Shown: positions 58,885 to 64,000 of the stretch, in pieces
Position numbering within the stretch: the stretch's first letter is position 1
Layout of the letters: each line of letters starts with the position of its first letter
Source of the DNA: JBCBKU01 sp965267475
Lineage (GTDB): Bacteria > Pseudomonadota > Alphaproteobacteria > Rhodobacterales > Rhodobacteraceae
Length of the DNA stretch: 64,000 nucleotides
Assembly (NCBI GenBank): GCA_965267475.1
Contig: OZ254079.1
Location: forward strand, 3,100,001 to 3,164,000
Direction: 5' to 3'
The notes under the pieces: generated by a model
Seen by the model: only the letters and a program-made list of their open reading frames with translations
The model's database searches: none
Told to the model about the DNA's origin: nothing
Translations under genes and position numbers: made by a program

Positions 58885-59412
58885 ATGGCTATGAAAATCC
58901 GGCTCGCCCGTGGCGGGTCCAAGAAACGCCCGTTCTACTCGATTGTCGCTGCGGATTCGCGGATGCCCCGCGATGGCCGTTTCATCGAAAAGCTCGGCAC
59001 CTACAATCCGCTTCTTCCCAAGGACAGCGAAGAGCGCGTCAAGATGAACATGGAACGGGTCGAATACTGGCTCGGCCAGGGTGCGCAGCCGACCGATCGG
59101 ATCTCGCGCATGCTTGAAGCCATTGGAAAACTTGAGAAAAAAGAGCGGAACAACCCGCAAAAGGCCGAACCAGGCGCCAAGGCCAAAGAACGCGCGGAAG
59201 AAAAAGCCGCCAAGGCCGAAGAAGCCAAGGCCGCAGCCGAAGCCCCTGCCGAAGATCCGGTCGAAGAGGCACCCGCGGAAGAAGCCGCAGCAGAGGAAGC
59301 CCCTGCGGAAGAAGCACCTGCAGAAGAAGCCGCGGCAGAAGAAGCACCTGCGGAAGACGCGGCAGACGACGCCGCGGAAGAAACCGAGGAAGCCAAGGAA
59401 AAGGCGGACTAA
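58885..59412 (+). CDS. rpsP: 30S ribosomal protein S16 with long acidic tail
   Basis: 175 residues, about twice the E. coli length. Residues 1-80 are the S16 fold (MKIRLARGGSKKRPFYSIV, DSRMPRDGRFIEKLGTYNP). Residues about 85-175 are a low-complexity Ala/Glu/Lys/Pro tail with repeated AEEAPAEEA units. Such tails occur in other alphaproteobacteria. The tail DNA is itself repetitive (59265-59360). First ribosomal gene of the rpsP-rimM-trmD-rplS group. Confidence 0.96.
   Translation: MAMKIRLARGGSKKRPFYSIVAADSRMPRDGRFIEKLGTYNPLLPKDSEERVKMNMERVEYWLGQGAQPTDRISRMLEAIGKLEKKERNNPQKAEPGAKAKERAEEKAAKAEEAKAAAEAPAEDPVEEAPAEEAAAEEAPAEEAPAEEAAAEEAPAEDAADDAAEETEEAKEKAD
59265..59360 (+). repeat. Short in-frame GAAGAAGC-type repeat in rpsP tail
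   Basis: Repeated GAAGAAGC(A/C)CCTGC-like units encode AEEAPAEE. Prone to length change by slippage. Confidence 0.75.
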
Positions 59413-59426
59413 TTTCCGCCTGACCC

Positions 59427-59597
59427 ATGCGTCTTTTTGGGCTTTTCACGCTTCTGATCCGTCCGGCGGTCTGGCTGCTCCTCGGGGCAGCCTTCGTCGC
59501 GGGCATGTTCTATGAGAAGACGCATCAACGCGACTTGTGCGACCGTTCCGGCGGCACATGGATGCGGGGCGGGTTCTGTCAGGGGGCCGCACCATGA
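59427..59597 (+). CDS. Small membrane protein between rpsP and rimM
   Basis: 56 residues: MRLFGLFTLLIRPAVWLLLG starts a single membrane helix, followed by FVAGMFYEKTHQRDLCDRSG and a GTWMRGGFCQG end with two Cys. ATG at 59427 lies 14 bases after the rpsP stop; its stop overlaps the rimM ATG as ATGA (59594-59597). The fit in the operon and good codon use support a real gene. Function unknown; the two Cys after the helix would face one side of the membrane and could pair or bind metal. Confidence 0.75.
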   Translation: MRLFGLFTLLIRPAVWLLLGAAFVAGMFYEKTHQRDLCDRSGGTWMRGGFCQGAAP

Positions 59598-60097
59598 CCG
59601 ACAAACGCATATGCGTGGGCGCCATCGCCGGCGCCTTCGGCGTTAAGGGCGAAGTGCGCCTGAAAAGCTTCTGCGCCGATCCCGAAGACATTGCCACCTA
59701 CGGCCCCCTTGAAACCGAGGATGGCGCCCGCACCTTTCCGGTGACCCTGACCGGCACAACAAAGAACGGGCTGACGGCCAGACTGTCAGGCATCTCCAAC
59801 AAGGAAGCCGCAGAAAAGCTCAAAGGAACAAGGCTTTACGTCGACCGGAGCTTGCTGCCCGACCCCGGCGAAGACGAGTTTTATCACAGCGATCTACTGG
59901 GGCTCCTGGTGGTCGACACGGGCGGCGCCGAACTGGGCAAGGTTAAAGCCGTCCTGAATCACGGGGCGAGCGATCTTCTCGAAATTGCCCCGCCCCAGGG
60001 AAAGCCCTTTCTTCTGCCCTTCACGAAAGACATCGTGCCGACGGTCGACGTCGCGGCCAGACGCATCGTCGCCGATCCGCCCGACGGTTTGGACTAG
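59594..60097 (+). CDS. rimM: 16S rRNA processing protein RimM
   Basis: 167 residues. N-terminal VGAIAGAFGVKGEVRLKSFC and C-terminal PRC barrel (FYHSDLLGLLVVDTGGAELG, then LLPFTKDIVPTVD). It helps 30S head maturation, with S19 and S13. ATG at 59594 is set by the ATGA overlap and by the family start. Followed by structured element copy 2. Confidence 0.95.
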   Translation: MTDKRICVGAIAGAFGVKGEVRLKSFCADPEDIATYGPLETEDGARTFPVTLTGTTKNGLTARLSGISNKEAAEKLKGTRLYVDRSLLPDPGEDEFYHSDLLGLLVVDTGGAELGKVKAVLNHGASDLLEIAPPQGKPFLLPFTKDIVPTVDVAARRIVADPPDGLD

Positions 60098-60101
60098 GCG
60101 C

Positions 60102-60164
60102 CTTTGGGGTTTGGGGCGGCGCCCCAAGGCCAGCGTGGCCTGAACGCAAATCGCATCACATGCG
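60102..60164 (+). repeat. Structured ~63-nt element, copy 2 (after rimM)
   Basis: TTTGGGG (60102-60108 region), a second TTGGGGC (60111-60117), then GCCCCAA (60121-60127) able to pair with it over a 3-base loop; then GGCCAGCGTGGCCTGAACGC and AAAT; then CGCAT-CAC-ATGCG. Stem bases differ from copy 1 but still pair. Lies a few bases after the rimM stop. Confidence 0.75.
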
Positions 60165-60188
60165 GGCCAAAGGCCCGCTCCGGTCAGG

Positions 60189-60842
60189 TCACGCGGTTTG
60201 CCGCAACATCCGCCAATGCAGGATGACCGATGGGAAAAAGATCAACACCATTCCAAAGCTGAAAAAGCCGACCAGCATCAGCGGAACCCAAAGCACCACC
60301 AAGGCCAGACCGACAAACCCCGCGATGCGCCAGGCCACCGGGCCCGGGACAATGCGAAGAAGCAGCAAATGAAACAGCCGGCCCCCGTCCAACGGCATGA
60401 CCGGGATCAGGTTGAACAGCGCCAGATACAGGTTGATCTGAGCCACCTGCCAGAAAAACCAACCCACATCGCCTGCCATATGCGGTGCGATCATCGACGA
60501 CAGTGCCCAGAGCACAAGGTTCACGATCGGACCCATCGCCACGATCAATTCGTCCTCACTGGCCGAAGTCGACCGAGACAATTCGCAAAAGCCGCCGCCA
60601 CCATGCAGCATGATCCGCCGCACCGGAACACCCTGGATCAGCGCGCCCCAGGCATGCCCCAACTCATGCAGAAAAATCGATCCGATGATGATCGCCACGA
60701 AGATAATCGAATAGATCGCTTCGCCCGGCTCGCTCAGGACGCCCATGAAGACAAGCAGCAAGAAGATCAGGCTAGAGCCGATCTGGATCGGAACCCCCCA
60801 GGGACCCCGGAATTCAAACAGTGGGTTGTCGTCACGCAACAT
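60189..60842 (-). CDS. Site-2-protease-like M50 membrane metalloprotease
   Basis: 217 residues, about six membrane helices. Zinc site FLHELGHAWG (H59, E60, H63) and the third ligand in VMPLDGGRLFH near residue 155. No PDZ or CBS domain, so it is a minimal rhomboid-like sized S2P. It lies on the opposite strand between rimM and trmD, which are usually adjacent. ATG at 60842 is chosen; upstream extension overlaps the trmD promoter region. Substrate unknown. Confidence 0.88.
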   Translation of the reverse strand: MLRDDNPLFEFRGPWGVPIQIGSSLIFLLLVFMGVLSEPGEAIYSIIFVAIIIGSIFLHELGHAWGALIQGVPVRRIMLHGGGGFCELSRSTSASEDELIVAMGPIVNLVLWALSSMIAPHMAGDVGWFFWQVAQINLYLALFNLIPVMPLDGGRLFHLLLLRIVPGPVAWRIAGFVGLALVVLWVPLMLVGFFSFGMVLIFFPSVILHWRMLRQTA

Positions 60843-60961
60843 CGGGCAGCACCAAGAATAACCTGCCTCGTTGTGATTAAGGATTGTGGCGATGCTGGGC
60901 CGATCAGAGGGAGATCGATGGGCCATTGGCGGGCGCCAATCCACAGGGTATGGGGGGCGCC

Positions 60962-61789
60962 ATGACCGAGAAGCCTTCGAAATCCCATGGCCGTTTGTCG
61001 ATCAGCGCGACGGCTCAGCCACGCGATCTGATGGCCGAACCGCCGGTTCAGGGCATCTGGACTGCCAAAGTGATAACGCTTTTTCCTGAGGCTTTTCCGG
61101 GGGTTCTGGGCCTTTCTTTGACCGGTAAGGCCCTGAAAGACCGGCTATGGCAGCTTCAGACCACCGACCTGAGGCTTTATGGGGAAGGCAAGCACCGCGC
61201 GGTCGATGATACGCCCGCAGGGGGCGGCGCGGGCATGGTTTTGCGCGCTGACATTCTGGGCCGGGCGATCCGCGACACGGCGCGCGGCACTCCGGGCCCC
61301 GACCGCTGGCCGCTGATCTATCTGTCACCCCGTGGCAGACCCTTCGATCAGGCCATGGCGCACCGGTTTGCCGCCGCTGAAGGGTTGACCCTGATTTGCG
61401 GGCGATTTGAAGGGGTTGACCAGCGGGTCATCGACCAATTCGGCATCGAAGAGGTCTCGGTCGGGGATTATGTTCTCACGGGGGGTGAGATCGCCGCACA
61501 AGCCTTGATCGATGCGTCTGTCCGTCTTATACCCCGCGTGCTTGGGAATCAGGCTTCGACCGAGGAGGAAAGCTTCTCGGATTTTTTGTTGGAGCATCCC
61601 CAGTACACACGGCCCAGCGTTTGGGAGGGTCGCGAGATACCGGACGTTCTCCTGTCCGGCCATCACGCGAAGGTCACCGACTGGCGTAAGGCTAAGGCCG
61701 AAAGGCTGACAAAGGAACGCCGCCCTGACCTCTGGCGGGCTTACTGTGCCAAGCACGGTAGGGACCCGGATGGAGACCAAGAGCTCTGA
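60962..61789 (+). CDS. trmD: tRNA (guanine-N1)-methyltransferase TrmD
   Basis: 275 residues. SPOUT fold: KVITLFPEAFPGVLGLSL, GGGAGMVLRADI, then the knot LICGRFEGVDQRVIDQFGIE and SVGDYVLTGGEIAA. It methylates G37 of tRNAs. There are about 30 more N-terminal residues than in E. coli when ATG 60962 is used; ATG at 61031 (MAEPPVQGIW) would give a standard length. rplS follows after 52 bases. Confidence 0.95.
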   Translation: MTEKPSKSHGRLSISATAQPRDLMAEPPVQGIWTAKVITLFPEAFPGVLGLSLTGKALKDRLWQLQTTDLRLYGEGKHRAVDDTPAGGGAGMVLRADILGRAIRDTARGTPGPDRWPLIYLSPRGRPFDQAMAHRFAAAEGLTLICGRFEGVDQRVIDQFGIEEVSVGDYVLTGGEIAAQALIDASVRLIPRVLGNQASTEEESFSDFLLEHPQYTRPSVWEGREIPDVLLSGHHAKVTDWRKAKAERLTKERRPDLWRAYCAKHGRDPDGDQEL

Positions 61790-61804
61790 GGGCAGCTTCA
61801 ACCT

Positions 61805-61822
61805 TCGCGGGGAAAACCGCGA
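61805..61822 (+). promoter_or_regulatory. Hairpin in rplS leader
   Basis: TCGCGG (61805-61810) / CCGCGA (61817-61822) with loop GGAAAA, 20 bases before the rplS ATG. May modulate rplS translation relative to trmD, or be chance. Confidence 0.35.
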
Positions 61823-61841
61823 GCATATAGGAGTTGGTCCC

Positions 61842-62225
61842 ATGGACCTGATCGCAGAACTTGAGGCGGAACAAGTCGCCTTGCTCGGGAAGGACATTCC
61901 CGATTTCAAAGCCGGCGACACCATCCGCGTCGGTTACAAGGTGACCGAAGGCACGCGAAGCCGCGTTCAGAACTATGAAGGCGTCTGCATTGCCCGGAAG
62001 AACGGCGAAGGCATCGCCGGTTCGTTCACCGTCCGCAAGATTTCCTTTGGCGAAGGCGTGGAACGGGTCTTCCCGCTGCATTCCACCAATATCGACTCGA
62101 TCACCGTGGTTCGCCGCGGTCGCGTACGCCGCGCCAAGCTGTATTACCTTCGTTCGCGCCGCGGCAAATCGGCCCGGATTGCGGAAGACACCAACTATAA
62201 GCCCAAGTCGGGCGCGGAAGCGTAA
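61842..62225 (+). CDS. rplS: 50S ribosomal protein L19
   Basis: 127 residues. Conserved FKAGDTIRVGYKVTEGTRSR, VQNYEGVCIARK and RRAKLYYLRSRRGKSARI. It lies at the 30S-50S interface. ATG at 61842 has AGGAG upstream. Last core gene of the rpsP-rplS group, followed 11 bases later by rpmE. Confidence 0.97.
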   Translation: MDLIAELEAEQVALLGKDIPDFKAGDTIRVGYKVTEGTRSRVQNYEGVCIARKNGEGIAGSFTVRKISFGEGVERVFPLHSTNIDSITVVRRGRVRRAKLYYLRSRRGKSARIAEDTNYKPKSGAEA

Positions 62226-62236
62226 GGAGACACGCC

Positions 62237-62458
62237 ATGAAAGCCGATACGCATCCCGATTATCACATGATCGACGTCAAGCTGGTTGACGGCACGGTTG
62301 TGCAAATGAAATCGACCTGGGGCGCCGAGGGCGACCAGCTGTCGCTTGACATCGACCCGTCGGTTCACCCGGCCTGGACCGGCGGCAACACCCGTCTGAT
62401 GGACCAGGGCGGCCGTGTGTCGAAGTTCAAGAAGAAATACGAAGGTCTGGGCTTCTAA
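62237..62458 (+). CDS. rpmE: 50S ribosomal protein L31, cysteine-free form
   Basis: 73 residues. MKADTHPDYHMIDVKLVDGT and HPAWTGGNTRLMDQGGRVSK with FKKKYEGLGF. The four zinc-binding cysteines of L31 are all replaced, so it is a zinc-independent type, usual in alphaproteobacteria. Co-transcribed with rplS and followed by a strong terminator. Confidence 0.95.
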   Translation: MKADTHPDYHMIDVKLVDGTVVQMKSTWGAEGDQLSLDIDPSVHPAWTGGNTRLMDQGGRVSKFKKKYEGLGF

Positions 62459-62484
62459 ACCCCGCCCTTCGATCCAAGTTCAGG

Positions 62485-62512
62485 CGCCGCCCACCGGGGC
62501 GGCGTTTTCTTT
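62485..62512 (+). terminator. Rho-independent terminator after rpmE
   Basis: CGCCGCCC (62485-62492) pairs with GGGCGGCG (62497-62504), followed by TTTTCTTT. Marks the end of the ffh-to-rpmE side of the cluster. Confidence 0.92.
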
Positions 62513-62554
62513 GTCGGGGCACGGCAACCGGCGCTGCCCCGGCGGACCCGGTCG

Positions 62555-63439
62555 TCATCCGGACTGAGCGGCGAAACTGTCCTGAAGCCAGGTCAGAACG
62601 GCGCGTACCTGCGGCCGAACGGGCCCCACAGGGGTCGCGGCGTAATACGTGACCGAAAAGGGCGACGGCACCGGGACCTTGCGCAGCGCGCCCGATGCCA
62701 GATCCTCGCGCACCAGGATTTCCGGCGTCGGCGTAAGCCCCGTTCCCTGGCGGGCCAAGGCGAAATGATAGGCCGGGACGCCGATATCGGCATTCCTGAG
62801 TTCGCCCGGATCCAGTCCGAAGGCTTCCAGCGTTTCGATTTCGTGCCATTCGCCCGCTGTCCAGATCCACGGCAGCTCTTGCAGGGGGGGCATGTCGTCG
62901 CTGACCATTGAGGGTGCGCCAACCGCAATGACGTCGCTTCGGACGATCGGGACCGCGTTCAGCCCTGGCCAATCGGGTTCTTTCACCGATCCCCTGACCG
63001 CCAGATCGATGTCCTGATCGGCAATATCCACGACGTCTTGTGACGGCAGGATCGAGACCTGGATTTCCGGATGCAGGTCAAGGAACTCGTGCAGCCTGGG
63101 AAGGATGACATTCTGCGAAAAGAAGATGGTGGTGGTGATCTGGACGGGTTTTGCGACCTGATCGGCCCGCAACCCGTCTATGCCAGCCGCGATTGTCCCA
63201 AATCCGTCCGTCAGATCCCGCGCCAGCCGTGTCCCAGCCTCGGTCAGCACCACGCTTCTGCCCGATCTTCGGGCCAGCGATATCCCAAGATGCGCCTCAA
63301 GCGACCGGACACGCTGGGCGATTGCGGCATGGGTGACGTTCAGCTCGCGGGCGGCGGAGGCGAAACTCCCGCTTCGCGCAGTCAACTCAAACGCCCGAAG
63401 CGAGGATAGCGAGGGCAAGTTCTTCCAATCAAGGGCCAT
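62555..63439 (-). CDS. LysR family transcriptional regulator (GcvA-like)
   Basis: 294 residues. LPSLSSLRAFELTARSGSFA and AARELNVTHAAIAQRVRSLE form the HTH; the GcvA-like group shares this LRAFE start. The effector domain follows. Palindromes just upstream (about 63444-63456 and 63482-63503) are likely autoregulatory sites. Divergent from a small unknown gene, which may be its target. Confidence 0.92.
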   Translation of the reverse strand: MALDWKNLPSLSSLRAFELTARSGSFASAARELNVTHAAIAQRVRSLEAHLGISLARRSGRSVVLTEAGTRLARDLTDGFGTIAAGIDGLRADQVAKPVQITTTIFFSQNVILPRLHEFLDLHPEIQVSILPSQDVVDIADQDIDLAVRGSVKEPDWPGLNAVPIVRSDVIAVGAPSMVSDDMPPLQELPWIWTAGEWHEIETLEAFGLDPGELRNADIGVPAYHFALARQGTGLTPTPEILVREDLASGALRKVPVPSPFSVTYYAATPVGPVRPQVRAVLTWLQDSFAAQSG

Positions 63440-63443
63440 TATA

Positions 63444-63503
63444 ATACTTTAAGTATCATCTAAGGATTTTTGTTGTTTAGCATATCACTGTGAAAATTGA
63501 TAT
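63444..63503. promoter_or_regulatory. Two dyads in the LysR divergent region
   Basis: ATACTT-T-AAGTAT lies about 5 bases upstream of the LysR start, and ATATCA-N10-TGATAT at 63482-63503 (close to a T-N11-A LysR motif). The gap is A/T-rich. Positions of the first dyad are good to about one base. Confidence 0.5.
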
Positions 63504-63537
63504 CCGAATTGGAGATCCAATCGCGGAAGAAGATAGA

Positions 63538-63756
63538 ATGATAGATCAGACATCACTGGATATGATGCGCGCCTCTGCCCGTTTTACGCCCGCCGGTCTC
63601 CCTAAGGACAAGAACCAGGACAATTACAGAAGCGTCCAGCGGGCAGCGCGGTCGACGGCAAGACCGGCGGCGGTCACCACCACGTTGATCTGGCGATTGC
63701 GCCACATCTTCAAAAAAGCCCTGGCAGATCGGATGCGCCGTCTCGGTCAAGTCTGA
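63538..63756 (+). CDS. Small basic protein of unknown function
   Basis: 72 residues: MIDQTSLDMMRASARFTPAG then a hydrophilic middle and an Arg/Leu-rich C-terminal helix (LIWRLRHIFKKALADRMRRL) that looks amphipathic. GGAAGA at 63525-63530 favours ATG at 63538; a GTG at 63490 would start inside a LysR-type dyad. Divergent from a LysR regulator. I do not recognise the family; it may be non-coding. Confidence 0.4.
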   Translation: MIDQTSLDMMRASARFTPAGLPKDKNQDNYRSVQRAARSTARPAAVTTTLIWRLRHIFKKALADRMRRLGQV

Positions 63757-63773
63757 GGGCCCCTGCCCCGATC

Positions 63774-63847
63774 AAGGGACGCCACACGGGTGTCGGTCAG
63801 GCACCAAGGCCGTGAAGGTCCCTTGGGCCCCCGCCCGACGCGGGCGG
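63774..63847 (-). terminator. Inverted repeats between small gene and SAF-domain gene
   Basis: CCGCCCG (63831-63837) / CGGGCGG (63841-63847) with a 3-base loop, just past the minus-strand SAF gene stop, and a wider AAGGGAC...GTCCCTT pair flanking 63775-63825. No T-run on the minus strand, so efficiency is uncertain. Confidence 0.4.
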
Positions 63848-63857
63848 CGTATTTCAT

Positions 63858-64000
63858 TCAGACCATCGCCTCGCAAGCACGCCTTAGCTGGACGGCCTGC
63901 AACGTCTCATCGATCTCGACATCGGCATAGGTCAGGATCTGATCGGCCTTCACCGGACGGATCACCTTGATGCCCCCGGTCAGGCCCAAGGGCAGCGCCC
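63858..64000 (-). CDS. SAF-domain homoserine dehydrogenase-like protein, C-terminal end
   Basis: Last 47 codons of a minus-strand gene entering from beyond the window: PLGLTGGIKVIRPVKADQIL followed by TYADVEIDE and QAVQLRRACEAMV, then TGA at 63858-63860. The LPLGL...VKADQILTYADVEID pattern is the SAF domain found at the end of NAD-binding homoserine dehydrogenase-like oxidoreductases. The N-terminal Rossmann part is not in view, so the call rests on this end only. Confidence 0.6.
   Translation of the reverse strand, partial: ALPLGLTGGIKVIRPVKADQILTYADVEIDETLQAVQLRRACEAMV

Noticed and set aside
63490..63537. GTG start for the small gene after the LysR divergent region
   Set aside because: It lies inside the TGATAT dyad without a ribosome binding site, whereas ATG 63538 has GGAAGA seven bases upstream.
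1..64000. Prophage, integron, insertion sequence or defence island
   Set aside because: I saw no integrase, transposase, terminase, toxin-antitoxin, restriction or other recognised defence gene, and no tRNA with flanking direct repeats.

Overview
The window is a GC-rich, gene-dense chromosomal segment of an alphaproteobacterium, most probably a Rhodobacteraceae (Roseobacter/Rhodobacter-type) species. The support is gene order and family content: an F0 ATP synthase cluster atpI-atpB-atpE-atpF'-atpF separate from F1, chorismate mutase in front of rpsP, a cysteine-free L31, a long acidic tail on S16, a CryB-type iron-sulfur photolyase, Hint-domain proteins, and a tandem glycine riboswitch ahead of gcvT-gcvH-gcvP. 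I see no rRNA, tRNA, CRISPR array, transposase, integrase or phage gene. No intergenic gap exceeds 300 bases.

Layout. 1-3950: the end of a catabolic-looking operon (cytosine deaminase-like amidohydrolase, FAD-linked oxidase, two flavodoxin-fold quinone reductases, creatininase family). 3998-6805: a chemoreceptor divergent from an orphan Tat-exported solute-binding protein. 6841-11486: glycine cleavage operon with its riboswitch (minus strand). 11569-15542: gamma-glutamylcyclotransferase, a MerR-MATE unit, a zinc-ribbon protein and gltX. 15605-19257: Zn peptidase, Tat-exported MBL-fold hydrolase, PfkB sugar kinase, PAS/kinase-like protein. 19356-25665: nadE, a MORN-repeat protein, photolyase plus SDR, a secreted propeller protein. 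25702-27431: leucine leader peptide and leuA. 27512-34048: cell-shape operon mreB-mreC-mreD-mrdA-rodA ending in a hydroxyacid reductase.

34193-42360: SseB-like protein and uracil-DNA glycosylase; ArsR plus permease; capsule export ATPase and chain-length protein; HIT protein, GT14 glycosyltransferase, sulfotransferase. 42431-48009: adenosine kinase plus nth, two Hint proteins, Ada-like methyltransferase, OmpA lipoprotein, GntR regulator. 48152-50828: F0 ATP synthase. 51024-54529: ArsR, small membrane protein, DMT transporter plus LysR, divergent azoR-doxX. 54790-62458: translation and secretion block ffh, four GNAT acetyltransferases, a 44-codon frame, chorismate mutase, rpsP, a 56-residue membrane protein, rimM, (opposite-strand M50 protease), trmD, rplS, rpmE. 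62555-64000: LysR, a small unknown gene, the end of a SAF-domain protein.

The most unusual observations are: a chain of six four-base ATGA stop/start overlaps linking ffh, four tandem acetyltransferases, an unrecognised 44-residue frame and chorismate mutase; a structured ~63-nt element present twice (after doxX and after rimM) whose first stem is kept by paired base changes; tandem perfect hairpins (10-bp stem, 3-nt loop); a nested palindrome that would both bind the GntR protein and hide its ribosome binding site; and an arsR gene whose promoter position implies a leaderless mRNA. No single stretch looks like a complete new defence or mobile system.
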